Assembly (NCBI RefSeq): GCF_900103445.1 | Contig: NZ_FNHS01000017.1 | Span: 50,004-114,003, forward strand | Direction: 5' to 3' | Source of the DNA: Methylobacterium phyllostachyos | GTDB lineage: Bacteria > Pseudomonadota > Alphaproteobacteria > Rhizobiales > Beijerinckiaceae | DNA: 64,000 bases | Shown here: piece after piece, positions 35,975 to 45,906 of the stretch | Layout: every line of letters begins with the position of its first letter | How positions within the stretch are numbered: the stretch's first letter is position 1 | Notes under the pieces: model-generated | Database searches by the model: none | What the model was told of the DNA's origin: nothing | The model's input: only the letters and a program-made list of their open reading frames with translations | Translations under genes and position numbers: made by a program

Positions 35975-36217
35975 ATGGCGTCCGTTACACTTGAGAAGCC
36001 GCTCGATGTCGGTGGTCCGATCAGCCGCCGTGCGGCCGCCCTCGCTAACGCCAAGTGGTTCCGCGCCCTGGCGTGGCGAGCCCTGCGGAGCGGTGGCCCG
36101 CAGGCTGAACTCCGTGCGGCCAACGCGCGGGCGGCGGCGCGTATCATTTTGAGACAGGCAAAGCGCGACGCGGTCGTTGCCCGTATGGCGCGCGAGGCGC
36201 TTGAGGGCCACGTCTGA
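35975..36217 (+). CDS. Small basic hypothetical protein
   Basis: 80 residues from ATG 35975 (upstream CAGGATTGAG serves as ribosome site; an earlier in-frame ATG at 35906 is possible). The C-terminal half is Ala/Arg-rich helical (RAANARAAARIILRQAKRDA). No domain. Moderate codon bias in its favour. Confidence 0.45.
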   Translation: MASVTLEKPLDVGGPISRRAAALANAKWFRALAWRALRSGGPQAELRAANARAAARIILRQAKRDAVVARMAREALEGHV

Positions 36218-36367
36218 GGTCGGCCGCGTCACCGTCCGTCTCAGCCTGGACGGATCGCATCGTCGCCGCGACGGTGGCCGTATCGTCCGCGTGGCGTGCA
36301 GAAGCGCGACCCCGGCGCCAGGTGGCCGTCCCCTCCCGCGTTACGAGCGGGGACAGCCGGGAGATAC

Positions 36368-36766
36368 TTAGCGCTTGAACTTGCCGTCGTACTTGAACTC
36401 GGGAGCTGCCTTCAGCTGGTCCTTGGTGGCGCCGATGATCGCCTTCCACTTCTTGGCGTTGGCGTCGTAGCCGAGCGCGATGGATCCCGGGGTGACCGCG
36501 ACGTAGTGCTCGCCCATGCCGAGGAAGCCGCCGACCGAGACGATGTAGCCGGTGAGCTTGTCGTGATCGATCACGAGATCCTTGATCTCACCGACGGTGT
36601 TGTTCTGCGCGTCGGTGATGTTGAGCCCGATCAGGTTGTAGCTCAGGACCGCGTCCTGCGGGACCGACTCGAACTTCGGCGCGACGGTCGGCGGCGCCTC
36701 ATTGGCAGCGAGGGCCGGCCCGGCCAGGGCGACGGCGGCGAGGGTAGCAAGGACGAGGCGACGCAT
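36368..36766 (-). CDS. Secreted PRC-barrel domain protein
   Basis: 132 residues: signal peptide MRRLVLATLAAVALAGPALA, then the PRC-barrel core (LIGLNITDAQNNTVGEIKDL, YIVSVGGFLGMGEHYVAV). Secreted PRC-barrel proteins are common in Methylobacterium-like genomes and may be envelope stress proteins. Ribosome site TGGAG. Single gene, divergent from the EamA transporter. Confidence 0.9.
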   Translation of the reverse strand: MRRLVLATLAAVALAGPALAANEAPPTVAPKFESVPQDAVLSYNLIGLNITDAQNNTVGEIKDLVIDHDKLTGYIVSVGGFLGMGEHYVAVTPGSIALGYDANAKKWKAIIGATKDQLKAAPEFKYDGKFKR

Positions 36767-36995
36767 CAGAATCTCCAGCAGCCCGAAACGGGTGGCTGGT
36801 AAGCCTGTTGCGTGCAGCTTCGTTCCGACGGGGCACGGAAATGTTAAACGGCGGAACATGGAACCGTCGGACACCGGCGCCGCGCTGGCGACTGTACTGA
36901 TCGGACCAGAGGACAGATCGGCCGTCCGACATGTCGGCGTCCCTGGCACCCGCGCTGTCACGATGGCACGCCGATGGCCTGGGCGGGAGGCAGAC

Positions 36996-37889
36996 GTGGC
37001 GGAACAGGCGGCTCGGATAACGGACGTGCAGGCCAACGGCGCCGGCCCCTGGATCGACGGGCTGATCGGCGTCCTCATCTTCAGCGCATCGCTGGTGGCT
37101 ACGCGCCTCGCGTTGACCGGCATGGACGCGCTGTTCCTCAGCGCAGCGCGTGCGGCCCTGGCGGGATTCGCGGGCGCGGCCGCACTCGCGTCGTTCCGGG
37201 AGCGGCGTCCGGGCCGCGGCGACCTGCCGGCGCTCACCATCGTGGCGGCCGGTGTGGTGGTGGGCTTCCCACTGCTCACCGCTTTGGCGTTGCGCTCCGT
37301 CAGCGCCGCGCACGGGACGGTCTTCGTCGGCCTGCTTCCCCTTGCGACGGCGTTTTTCGGTGCCCTTCGCTCAGGCGAGCGGCCATCACCCGCCTTCTGG
37401 CTGCTGTCGCTCTGCGGCGCGTTGGTCACAGTCGGCTTCGCGGCCCAGGGCCTCGACGCGCCGCCGGGCCCCGGTGACGCCCTCATGCTCGCTGCGATCC
37501 TCGTTTGCGGCCTCGGCTATGCCGAGGGCGGCGTCCTGGCGCGGCGGCTCGGCGGCTGGCAGGTGATCGCCTGGGCGACGGTCCTGTCGCTGCCGGTGAG
37601 CCTGCCCCTGGCGCTGGTCCTGAGCCCGGCCGATCCCGCGGCGATCCCGATGCCCGCCTGGGCGGGCCTCGCCTACGTGGCGCTGTTCAGCATGCTGATC
37701 GGGTTCGTGTTCTGGTACCGGGCGCTCGCCCGGGGCGGGATCGCGGCGATCGGGCAGCTCCAGTTGCTGCAACCATTCCTCGGGCTCGGCGTGGCCGCCC
37801 TCGTGCTGGGCGAGCGAATTGAGCCTGCCATGATCGGTGCCGCAGCAGCCGTGGCACTCTGCGTAGCGCTCGCCCGGCGCTTCGCTTGA
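36996..37889 (+). CDS. EamA/DMT family transporter
   Basis: 297 residues from GTG 36996, after GGGAGG at good spacing. Ten hydrophobic segments in two EamA repeats (about 15-140 and 150-285), the second including GLAYVALFSMLIGFVFWYRA and the closing LQPFLGLGVAALVLGERI. Substrate unknown; members export amino acids or other metabolites. Confidence 0.88.
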   Translation: MAEQAARITDVQANGAGPWIDGLIGVLIFSASLVATRLALTGMDALFLSAARAALAGFAGAAALASFRERRPGRGDLPALTIVAAGVVVGFPLLTALALRSVSAAHGTVFVGLLPLATAFFGALRSGERPSPAFWLLSLCGALVTVGFAAQGLDAPPGPGDALMLAAILVCGLGYAEGGVLARRLGGWQVIAWATVLSLPVSLPLALVLSPADPAAIPMPAWAGLAYVALFSMLIGFVFWYRALARGGIAAIGQLQLLQPFLGLGVAALVLGERIEPAMIGAAAAVALCVALARRFA

Positions 37890-37914
37890 GGCGTGGCCTG
37901 GCCTGGAGCCGCGT

Positions 37915-38838
37915 TCAGCCCGACTTGGCCACGACTTCGATATCCCGATCGAGCCCGCTCTCGACCTTGAACTCGCGTGTATAGACCTGCCCGTCGTGGC
38001 GGGCGATCAGCACGTAGTCGCCCTCGGCGAGGGTGACCTGCGGGAAGGCGCCGATCGCCTCGCGGATCGTGTCGCCGCCGGGTGTGAGCACCGAAAACGC
38101 AGTACCGGCAAACGCCTCCGCTCCCGGCGCGGCCACGAGCTTGAGGGTCACGGTGGCCGCGCGGTGATTGAGGGTCGCCTCCGTCACCTTACCGTTCTCG
38201 ACGCGCAGATCCGCGCGCTGGATCGCGTTCGATTCCCCGTAGGTCGAGACCACATGGTAGGTGCCTTCAGGCAGCCGCAGCAATTCGCCGGTTTTGATGC
38301 CGGCACGCACGAGCCGGCCCTCCGAATTGGTCCCGACCGGTACGAAGACCGAGAACGACACCTCGGCGGGGGGGATCTTCTGGTCGCCGACGGCACCCGC
38401 CAGCTTCAGGGCGCCGGCCGCGACCCGCAACGTCTCGGTGGTGGGCTGCCCCGCCATGACGATCCGCTTCGACGCGCTGGCGAAGCCGTAGGTCACGGTC
38501 GCCACGTAGGTGCCGGGGGCCAGCGTGAAGCGCGGCTCGGCCTCAGCGGAGCGCGCCACGATCGAGGGTCGTGTGCCGTCGCCGCGATCCTCGTAGATCC
38601 GCCATGCGAGGCCCTGACGTAACGGCACCCCGGGGCCCGACAGGAGCGCGGAGAGAGCCAGCGGGGCGTCCGGCTCCACGGAGGGGAGGGCGGGCGGCAG
38701 GTTCGGCGTCGTGATCGACGGCGAGGGCAGGGGACCGCCCAGCGGGTTCTGGATCGCGTCCTGCTGCGCGCGCGCGGCCGGGAGCATCGCTCCCGAGACG
38801 AGAATCGCCAACGCCGTCGCGGCAAGCCCCCTGCGCAT
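37915..38838 (-). CDS. Secreted hypothetical protein with repeated beta modules
   Basis: 307 residues: signal peptide (about 1-24, ending ARA), a Pro-rich linker, then three modules of the form TLAPGTYVATVTYGFAS, RLPEGTYHVVSTYGES and TLAEGDYVLIARHDGQVY. These look like immunoglobulin-like or carboxypeptidase-regulatory-like strands. Probably a periplasmic or outer-membrane-associated protein; function unknown. Ribosome site GAGAAAGG. Confidence 0.75.
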   Translation of the reverse strand: MRRGLAATALAILVSGAMLPAARAQQDAIQNPLGGPLPSPSITTPNLPPALPSVEPDAPLALSALLSGPGVPLRQGLAWRIYEDRGDGTRPSIVARSAEAEPRFTLAPGTYVATVTYGFASASKRIVMAGQPTTETLRVAAGALKLAGAVGDQKIPPAEVSFSVFVPVGTNSEGRLVRAGIKTGELLRLPEGTYHVVSTYGESNAIQRADLRVENGKVTEATLNHRAATVTLKLVAAPGAEAFAGTAFSVLTPGGDTIREAIGAFPQVTLAEGDYVLIARHDGQVYTREFKVESGLDRDIEVVAKSG

Positions 38839-39008
38839 CGCTCAGACCTTTCTCAGCCGCCCGGCACCGGAGCCGGCCCATCGGCGGATCGCCCTGCCAC
38901 TGCATCCGGACCATGGCGGCGACAAGGCCAGGCGTTCAACGGCTGCCCTTCCACCGACGGCCCGCGCATGCCACATCCGGCCTGCGACGCGATACCGGGA
39001 CAGAGCGC

Positions 39009-39572
39009 ATGACCGCCACCCTCGATCTCCTGAAGACCCGCCGCTCGGTGCCGCCGCCGCTCCTGGACGAGCCCGGTCCGGACCGGGCGCAGCTCGACAC
39101 GATCCTGGCCGCGGCCTCCCGCGTACCCGATCATGGCAAACTCGCGCCCTGGCGCTTCCTCGTGATCACCGGCGCGGCGCGGGAACGGGTCGGCGAAACG
39201 ATCGTGGCGGCCTTCGCGGCCGACAACCCCGAGGCGACGCCCGAGCGCCTCGCGCAGGAGCGTGGCCGGCTGACGCATGCTCCCACCGTGGTGGCGGTGG
39301 TGTCGCGGGCGGGTCCTCACGTGAAGATCCCCGAATGGGAGCAGGTGCTCTCCGTGGGGGCCGCCACCATGAACCTCGTGATCGCCGCGAACGCGGCCGG
39401 GTTCGCGACCTCCTGGTTGACGGAGTGGTTCGCCTACGATCGCCGCGTCCTCGACGCGCTGGGCCTTGCCCCATCGGAGAAGCTCGCGGGCTTCGTCCAT
39501 ATCGGCCGGGCCCGTGAGGTACCCTCCGACCGGCCGCGCCCGGCGCTCGATGAGATCGTCACCTATCTATAA
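39009..39572 (+). CDS. Nitroreductase family protein
   Basis: 187 residues. FMN-binding marks: LKTRRSVPPPLL, RVPDHGKLAPWRFLVITG, and GAATMNLVIAANAAGFATSWLT. It resembles the short RutE/YdjA-type nitroreductases. Reduces quinones or nitro compounds with NAD(P)H; physiological substrate unknown. Confidence 0.9.
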   Translation: MTATLDLLKTRRSVPPPLLDEPGPDRAQLDTILAAASRVPDHGKLAPWRFLVITGAARERVGETIVAAFAADNPEATPERLAQERGRLTHAPTVVAVVSRAGPHVKIPEWEQVLSVGAATMNLVIAANAAGFATSWLTEWFAYDRRVLDALGLAPSEKLAGFVHIGRAREVPSDRPRPALDEIVTYL

Positions 39573-39718
39573 GCGTCGTTGAAGGTGCGATTCGCGTCAT
39601 CGCTGCTGGGTTGTCGCCCGATGCGGTGTCGATCGGTCGAGGTCCTGCGTTAAGGACCCGTCTGCGTCGCCGCCGGGCAGCCCTGAGGCCGGAGCGGCGG
39701 CGCCTGGGAGGGCGGCTG

Positions 39719-40348
39719 GTGCACTACGATCTCGACGTTCCGCGGGAGGCGCGCGCCCTCCCGCACAACCCGCTCAAGGCGATCGTGGCGCCCCGGCCGA
39801 TCGGCTGGATCAGCGCCATGAGCCGCGACGGCAAGCTGAATCTGGCGCCCTACTCGTTCTTCAACGCGGTGGCGGACAACATGGTCGCCTTCTCATCCTC
39901 CGGCCGCAAGGATGCGATGACCTTCGCGGAGGAGGGGGCAGCGTTCGTGTGCAGCCTCGCCACCTGGGATTTGCGCGACGGCATGAACGATTCTTCGGCG
40001 CCGCTGCCGCGTGGGGAGAGCGAGTTCGCCTTCGCCAACCTCGCGACCGCCCCCTCCCGGAAGGTGCGTCCGCCCCGGGTCGCAGCCTCGCCGGCCGCCC
40101 TGGAATGCCGGTGGCTGCAGACCGTGCCGCTGGTCCCGCTCGAAGGCGGCGAGGCCGAGAACTTCCTGGTCATCGGGCAGGTCGTTTCGATCTACGTCGA
40201 TGAGGCCTACGTGAAAGATGGGATGGTCGATACCGGGGCGATGCACCCGATCATGCGCGGCGGTTATTTCGACTACTTCCAAGCCACGCCGGAGACGCGC
40301 TTCCAGATGCGCCGGCCGAAAGGGGCAGGCGAGTTCTCGGGGTCCTGA
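39719..40348 (+). CDS. Flavin reductase-like FMN-binding protein
   Basis: 209 residues from GTG 39719, preceded by GGGAGGGCGGCTG. The flavin-reductase-like split barrel: AIVAPRPIGWISAMSRDGKLNLAPYSFFNA, FVCSLATWDLRDGMN, and the C-terminal HPIMRGGYFDYFQATPETRF. Probably an FMN-binding oxidoreductase of the DIM6/NTAB type. Placed after the nitroreductase gene by 146 bp. Confidence 0.9.
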   Translation: MHYDLDVPREARALPHNPLKAIVAPRPIGWISAMSRDGKLNLAPYSFFNAVADNMVAFSSSGRKDAMTFAEEGAAFVCSLATWDLRDGMNDSSAPLPRGESEFAFANLATAPSRKVRPPRVAASPAALECRWLQTVPLVPLEGGEAENFLVIGQVVSIYVDEAYVKDGMVDTGAMHPIMRGGYFDYFQATPETRFQMRRPKGAGEFSGS

Positions 40349-40438
40349 AAACGGACGCACGGCCCCGGGCCTCCTTGAGGAGTTGTTTACCATAGCGGGC
40401 GCAGATTCCGGCTGTCTTCGGTTTCCGTGCATGCCCGG

Positions 40439-41518
40439 ATGTTCCTGTTCACCACCCCGTCCGGCCCACCGGAGAGCCCGCCGCCCCAGGTGCGGGTGAC
40501 GCCGGGGACGGCTGCCTCCGGACCGGTGGTGCAGGCGATCCGCGACGGGGCGATGGCGAGCGGGGTCGGGTTCGATTACCTGCTCGCGACGGCGCGGCGG
40601 GAATCAGCCCTCGACCCCGCGGCCAAGGCCGGGACCTCGTCCGCGACGGGGCTGTTCCAATTCATCGAGCAGACCTGGCTCAGCGTGATGAAGAACGCTG
40701 GGCCCAAGCTCGGCCTCCAGGCCCAGGCCGATGCCATCACCCGACAGCCGGACGGCAGCTACGTCGTCCCCGATGCGGGGCAGCGGCAGGCGATCCTCGA
40801 TCTGCGCCGGGATCCGAAGGTCTCGGCGGTCCTGGCCGGCGCCCTGACCCAGCAGAACGCCGAGGCGCTGACCGGATCGCTGGGCCGCGAGCCGACCGCG
40901 GGCGACCTCTACGCCGCCCACGTGCTCGGGGCCAAAGGCGCGGCCGCGCTGATCGGGACCGCCCGCGCCTTCCCGGCGCGGGCCGCTGCCCTCGACCTGC
41001 CGGAGGCGGCCGCCGCCAACCGCGCGCTGTTCTACGACCGAGCCGGCCGCCCGCGCAGCGCAGCGGAACTCTATGCCAGCCTGTCGGCAGCCGCGCAGGG
41101 CGCTGCCGCCACGGACCTGACCAGCCTGCGCCAAGATTCGACGGCACCGCCGCAGGCGGTCACGGCCTATGCGAGCGCGGCAGCGGCTTTCGGCGGCACC
41201 AGCGACCTGCGCAGCCTGTTTCAGACGGATCAGCGCGGGGCGGTCTCGGACGCGGCAGCCAAGCTCTGGCAGATGCGCAACGCCACGCAGCCGGCCGCGC
41301 ATGATGCGCCGACCTACTTCCCGCGCACGACATCCGAGCCCCCGCCGTCCGCTGCGGCGATGCCCGACCCGGCCGTGACGGGCGCGCTCGCCACGACGCC
41401 GCCCGGCAACGCCGTCGTCAACCCACCCCTGCCGCCGCGACGCCCGGCGGAGTTCGCCGCGGCGCCCTCCGCGGCCGGCGTCAGGAACAGCCTGTTCGCA
41501 CCCCGGAGCGGTCCATGA
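40439..41518 (+). CDS. Lytic transglycosylase-like protein
   Basis: 359 residues from ATG 40439; an alternative GTG at 40427 adds four. The SLT domain (about 35-115) has the catalytic Glu in LLATARRESALDPAAKAG and TGLFQFIEQTWL. The rest is Ala/Pro-rich and low in complexity. A classic signal peptide is not evident, so export is unclear. Overlaps the DUF2336 gene by 4 bp. Confidence 0.85.
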   Translation: MFLFTTPSGPPESPPPQVRVTPGTAASGPVVQAIRDGAMASGVGFDYLLATARRESALDPAAKAGTSSATGLFQFIEQTWLSVMKNAGPKLGLQAQADAITRQPDGSYVVPDAGQRQAILDLRRDPKVSAVLAGALTQQNAEALTGSLGREPTAGDLYAAHVLGAKGAAALIGTARAFPARAAALDLPEAAAANRALFYDRAGRPRSAAELYASLSAAAQGAAATDLTSLRQDSTAPPQAVTAYASAAAAFGGTSDLRSLFQTDQRGAVSDAAAKLWQMRNATQPAAHDAPTYFPRTTSEPPPSAAAMPDPAVTGALATTPPGNAVVNPPLPPRRPAEFAAAPSAAGVRNSLFAPRSGP

Positions 41519-43011
41519 TCATCCGCGATTTCTTGGCCTGGACGCAGAACGCCTCCGCGAGCCGCCGCGCCGAGGCCACCGCGGTGCTGACGCGGGCGTA
41601 TCTGTACGGCAATTTGTCGGCGGATCAGGCCTGGGAAGCCAAGACCGCGCTCCTCACTCTGCTGGACGATCCCTCGCCCTTGGTCCGCCGGGCGCTGGCC
41701 GAGACCTGTGCGGCCTCCGCACGGACTCCGCGTCCTCTGGTGGTGGCGCTCGCCTGCGACGTCCCCGAGGTGGCGCGGCTGGTCCTGGCGCGTTCGCCAG
41801 TGCTGACCGACGCCGACCTCGTGGATGCGGCAGCCCTCGGTGACGAGACGACGCGTGCGGTGATCGCCGCCCGCCACCACCTGTCGCATGCGGTCTCGGG
41901 GGCGCTGGCCGAGATCGCCGAGGCCGACACGCTGGTGGTGCTTGCCCGCAACCCGACCGCGAAGATCACGGCCGGCCGGATGCTGCGCATGCTCGAACGC
42001 TGCGGCGCCGAAGCCCCGCTGCGGGAAGCCCTGCTCGCCCGGGCCGACCTGCCCCCCGAAGTCCGCCACGCAATCGGCCTCGCGGTGGCACAGGCCCTGT
42101 CGGGATTCGTCACCAACCGCGGCTGGCTCGGCACCGAGCGGTGCGACCGGCTGCGCCGGGAGGCCGGGGAGCGGGTGGCGCTCGAAGCCTGCGAAGGGTT
42201 CGGGGCGGCGGGAATCGCGCGCCTCGTTGCGCATCTGCGCACGACCCAGCAGCTCACCGCCGGCCTGATCCTGCGCGCCGTCCTGTCGGGGCGGACCGAC
42301 TTCGCCGTCGCTGCCCTGTCCGACCTGTCCGGCCAGGATCATGCCGGAGTGGCCCGTGCCTTGCGCGACCCACGGAGCTTTGTCGACCTGCATCAGCGGG
42401 CGGGCCTTCCGGATGCCTTGCTTCCGGCCCTCCAGGCCGCCCTGGCGGCCCTGGAGGACATGGCCCGCCGGTCCACCCCCGTCCCCTCTGCAGGCTTGTC
42501 CCGGGGCATCATCGAGCGCGCCATCGACGCCTGCAACAGCCAGCCGGGCGCCGGGATGCAGCCGGTCCTCGTGCTCCTGAACCGCTACGAAGCCGAAGCC
42601 GCCCGCGACGAGGCCCGCGAGGTCGCCCGCGCCATCGCGGCGGAGGCAATGGCCCGCGAGACCGCACGCCGCAACGCGCAGGCGGCGGATGCGGCTTGGC
42701 GCGCCGCCCTGGAGAGCCAGCGCCGAACGGTCTTCGCGCCATCGGCCGACGCTCCCGAGGTCGCCGTCGCGCTTGATGCGACCGCCGAACCGCATAACCC
42801 GGTCGGCGCCATCCTCGATGCGCTGCCGGAACAGATCCTGGCTTGGTACAGGACCGAAGAGCCGGCGGTGGATATGCAGGCCAAGGCCGCGACCGAGGCC
42901 GTGCTGGACGGTCTCGGCGACAGCCTGCTCGACCATTTCCGCGTCAGTCACGGCCTCGCCGCGAAGCCGGATGCCGTCAGCGGATCCGACAAGGCGAAGA
43001 TCGCCGCCTGA
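41515..43011 (+). CDS. DUF2336 family protein
   Basis: 498 residues, mostly helical HEAT-like repeats from 40 to 330 (LLTLLDDPSPLVRRALAETC, LACDVPEVARLVLARSPVL), which is the DUF2336 pattern of alphaproteobacteria. A coiled Ala/Arg/Glu-rich segment at about 355-410 follows. Cytoplasmic; function unknown. Translationally coupled to the lytic transglycosylase by ATGA. Confidence 0.88.
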   Translation: MIIRDFLAWTQNASASRRAEATAVLTRAYLYGNLSADQAWEAKTALLTLLDDPSPLVRRALAETCAASARTPRPLVVALACDVPEVARLVLARSPVLTDADLVDAAALGDETTRAVIAARHHLSHAVSGALAEIAEADTLVVLARNPTAKITAGRMLRMLERCGAEAPLREALLARADLPPEVRHAIGLAVAQALSGFVTNRGWLGTERCDRLRREAGERVALEACEGFGAAGIARLVAHLRTTQQLTAGLILRAVLSGRTDFAVAALSDLSGQDHAGVARALRDPRSFVDLHQRAGLPDALLPALQAALAALEDMARRSTPVPSAGLSRGIIERAIDACNSQPGAGMQPVLVLLNRYEAEAARDEAREVARAIAAEAMARETARRNAQAADAAWRAALESQRRTVFAPSADAPEVAVALDATAEPHNPVGAILDALPEQILAWYRTEEPAVDMQAKAATEAVLDGLGDSLLDHFRVSHGLAAKPDAVSGSDKAKIAA

Positions 43012-43035
43012 GCGAGACCCGTCGTCGGGGGCCGC

Positions 43036-44901
43036 CTACTCGGCGGCCTTGCGCGCCACCGCATCCGCCGCCTCGGTGAGCCCGAAGCGCGCGATCGTGT
43101 CTTCCAGGCGCAGGGCGGCGTTGATCAGCGCCATGTGGGAAAAGCCCTGCGGCGTGTTCCCGCGTTGCTCGCCGGTGGCGGGGTCGATCTCCTCGGCGAA
43201 CAGGCCGAGATCGTTGCCGCGGGCGAGCAGCCGCTCGAAGGCAGCCTTCGCTTCCGCGGTCCGCCCATCGAGGGCGAGGCAGCCGACCCGCCAGAAGGCA
43301 CAGGCCGTGAACGTGCCCTCGTCGCCCTGAAGGCCGTCATCCATGCGGTAGCGATAGATCAGGTCGCCCTCGCCGAGCTCCCGCTCCACGGCAGCGAGGG
43401 TCGAGCGCGTACGCGGGTCCCTCGGATCCAGCGCCCCGAACAGCGCCACACGCAATACGGCGGCGTCGAGATGGTGCGAACCGTAGGCTCCGGTATAGGC
43501 CTGCTTCTCCTCGCTCCATCCCCTGTCGAGATACTCGGCCCGGACCTCCGCGGCGATCCGCTCCCATTCCGCAATCGTCTCGTCCGGGATGCCCTCGATG
43601 TTGCGGGCGATCCGGGCCGCATCGGTCAGCGCCACCCAGATCATCGCCTTGGTGTGCACCTGCTGGCGCGGCCCCGTTCGAAGTTCCCAGATTCCGTTAT
43701 CCGCGTCGTGCCGGTGTCGGATCGCGCGGGCGGTGAGATTGTTCAGCACCTCCGGAAGGCGGTCGTTGACCTTCTCGGGCGGGTCGTAGTCGACGGCTTC
43801 CAGGAAGATGCACAGGGCGCGCAGTAATTCGCCGTAGATATCGTGCTGGTCCTGCGCCTCGGCGAGGTTGCCGATCACCACGGGGCCGACGCCGTTCCAG
43901 CCGGCGAGGTGGTCGAGTTCCTCCTCAGGCGGCATGTGGTCGGCGATCCCGTACATCAGCCGCGTCTCGCGGCCATAGGTACCGTCCCGCTCGCGCAGGA
44001 AGCGCAGGAACTCGGCGGCCTCGCGCACGTAGCCGAGCATCACGAAGGCGGTCACTGTGAAGGACGCGTCGCGCATCCAGGCGAAGCGGTAATCGTAGTT
44101 CCGGTTGCCCGGGACCGCCTCCGGCAGGCCCGCGGTCGCCGCGGCCACGATGCCGCCGGACGGGGAATAGGTCAGCAGCTTCAGGCATAGGGCCGAGCGC
44201 ATGACCGCGTCGCGATAGGCACCGCGATAGGTGCTGCGCGCACACCAGCGCCGCCAATAATCCTCTGTCGTCTGGAGCCGTCGCTGGGCGCCGGCGAAAT
44301 CGTCGATGGCGGCGTCCTGCTGATCCTCCCCGTGGGTCAGGACGAGGTAGGCGGTCTCGCCCTCCGACAGGCTGAACCTGATCTCGGCGACGTCCCCCGC
44401 CAGGACCGGCTGCGGATGGGCATTGACCCGCAGCCGCCAATCGGTCGCCTCGAACAGCACGGAGGGACCTTCGGTGCTGGGCCTGCAGGGGCGGCGCGCG
44501 TAATCAAAGGTCGGCCGCACCCGGAACACGCCCGTCACGCTTCCGTCCTCGCAGGTCAGCATGCGGATCAACCGGCTTTCACCCTCGCCATCCGGGCCCT
44601 CCTCGGGCTCGGGACTCGGCGGATTGATCGGCATCACGTCCACCAGGCGCGCCTGTCCGGTTCGCGTGGTGAAGGTCGTCTCGAGGATGTTGGTGTCGGG
44701 CAGGTAGCGCCGCACCGTCCCGGTGAGATCCCCGAACGTCACGCTGCACGCGCCGCCCTTCTCGTCGTCGAGGAGCTTCACGAACAGGGCCGGCGAATCG
44801 TGGCGCGGCCAGCACAGCCAGTCGATCGAGCCGTCGCGGTCGATCAGCGCGCAGGAATGGGTGTCGCCGATGAGGGCGTAGTCGCTGATGGGCTTCGACA
44901 C
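43036..44901 (-). CDS. Glycoside hydrolase family 15 protein (glucoamylase/trehalase-like)
   Basis: 621 residues. GH15 organisation: N-terminal beta domain (ISDYALIGDTHSCALIDRDGSIDWLCWPRHDSPALF) and an (alpha/alpha)6 barrel with NRNYDYRFAWMRDASFT, RLMYGIADHMPPEEELDHLAGW, a general-acid region around GIWELRTGPRQQVHTKAMIWVAL and DEGTFTACAFWRVGCLA. Proteins of this length in bacteria are cytoplasmic glucoamylase- or trehalase-like enzymes. The start is GTG. A weak EcfG-like motif (45082-45105) lies upstream. Confidence 0.92.
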   Translation of the reverse strand: MSKPISDYALIGDTHSCALIDRDGSIDWLCWPRHDSPALFVKLLDDEKGGACSVTFGDLTGTVRRYLPDTNILETTFTTRTGQARLVDVMPINPPSPEPEEGPDGEGESRLIRMLTCEDGSVTGVFRVRPTFDYARRPCRPSTEGPSVLFEATDWRLRVNAHPQPVLAGDVAEIRFSLSEGETAYLVLTHGEDQQDAAIDDFAGAQRRLQTTEDYWRRWCARSTYRGAYRDAVMRSALCLKLLTYSPSGGIVAAATAGLPEAVPGNRNYDYRFAWMRDASFTVTAFVMLGYVREAAEFLRFLRERDGTYGRETRLMYGIADHMPPEEELDHLAGWNGVGPVVIGNLAEAQDQHDIYGELLRALCIFLEAVDYDPPEKVNDRLPEVLNNLTARAIRHRHDADNGIWELRTGPRQQVHTKAMIWVALTDAARIARNIEGIPDETIAEWERIAAEVRAEYLDRGWSEEKQAYTGAYGSHHLDAAVLRVALFGALDPRDPRTRSTLAAVERELGEGDLIYRYRMDDGLQGDEGTFTACAFWRVGCLALDGRTAEAKAAFERLLARGNDLGLFAEEIDPATGEQRGNTPQGFSHMALINAALRLEDTIARFGLTEAADAVARKAAE

Positions 44902-45081
44902 GGGGATGTCCGGATGACGGCCTTACCCGTCAAGTCGGGCAAACGCTGAGCCGTGAGTTAGCCAAGCCGTTGCATGCGGGGAGTCCGGCTCGACGATTCG
45001 CCGCAGGGTCCGGCACCGCCGACATGAGGCATCGCAGGCCGGAGCAGCTCGATCCGGGCTTCCGGACCGCCGCCTGCTGGA

Positions 45082-45105
45082 AACACCGGCTTACAAATTG
45101 GTTCC
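45082..45105 (-). promoter_or_regulatory. Weak EcfG-like motif GGAAC-N16-GTT
   Basis: Minus-strand GGAAC (45105-45101) and GTT (45084-45082) with 16 bases between. It would give the GH15 gene a leader of about 175 nt, longer than for the other motifs in this window, so confidence is low. Confidence 0.3.
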
Positions 45106-45150
45106 GCCGACCATCTTCGAATAATCGCGGGTTCGGGGCATGATAGGCTC

Positions 45151-45906
45151 ATGATGCAGGCTGACTCCCACACAGACTCCGTCGCGATGAGTACGCAGAC
45201 GACACCGCACATCCTCGTCGTCGAGGATGATCGGGAGATCTCGACCCTGATCGCACGCTATCTGCGCGGCAACGATTGCCGCGTGACCCTGGCGGGCGAC
45301 GGCCACGACATGGACCGCGCGCTCGCCGAATCGCGCATCGACCTCATCGTGCTCGATCTGATGCTCCCCGGCGAGGACGGCCTGAGCCTGTGCCGGCGCC
45401 TGCGCGGCACATCACAGATCCCGATCCTCATCCTCACGGCGAAGTCCGAGGATGTCGATCGGATCCTCGGCCTGGAACTCGGTGCCGACGATTACCTGGC
45501 CAAGCCGTTCAATCCGCGTGAACTTTTGGCGCGCATCCGGGCGATCCTGCGCCGGGTCGCCGCCGAGGCGCCGGATACGGATGAGCGTCGGCGCCTTCAT
45601 TTCGCCGGCTGGACGCTCGACGTCTCCCTGCGGCAGGTCCTCTCACCCGAAGGCGCGCGCATTGCCATCACCGGGGCGGAGTTCGACCTCCTGCACGCCC
45701 TCTGCCTCCGCCCCGGGCGGGTGCTGTCGCGCGACCAGCTCCTCGACCTCACCCAGGGTCGCGCCGCCGGACCGTTTGAGCGCAGCATCGATGTGCTGAT
45801 CTCGCGCATTCGCCAGAAGATCGAGCGCGACACCCGCAATCCGGAATACATCCGCACGATCCGCTCGGGCGGATACCTGTTCACCCCGGAAGTGACGCGC
45901 TCATGA
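45151..45906 (+). CDS. OmpR-family response regulator
   Basis: 251 residues from ATG 45151; ATG at 45187 (MSTQTT) is the alternative. Receiver with phosphorylation site Asp69 (LIVLDLMLPGEDG) and Lys of LAKPFNP; winged-helix DNA-binding domain with DLLHALCLRPGRVLSRDQLL and RIRQKIERDTRNPEYIRTIRSGGYLF at the C-terminus. Pairs with the next gene by a 4-bp overlap. Confidence 0.93.
   Translation: MMQADSHTDSVAMSTQTTPHILVVEDDREISTLIARYLRGNDCRVTLAGDGHDMDRALAESRIDLIVLDLMLPGEDGLSLCRRLRGTSQIPILILTAKSEDVDRILGLELGADDYLAKPFNPRELLARIRAILRRVAAEAPDTDERRRLHFAGWTLDVSLRQVLSPEGARIAITGAEFDLLHALCLRPGRVLSRDQLLDLTQGRAAGPFERSIDVLISRIRQKIERDTRNPEYIRTIRSGGYLFTPEVTRS

Noticed and set aside
36767..36850. EcfG-like motif before the PRC-barrel gene
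   Set aside because: A GTTCC is present, but no AAC lies 16-18 bases away on the required side.
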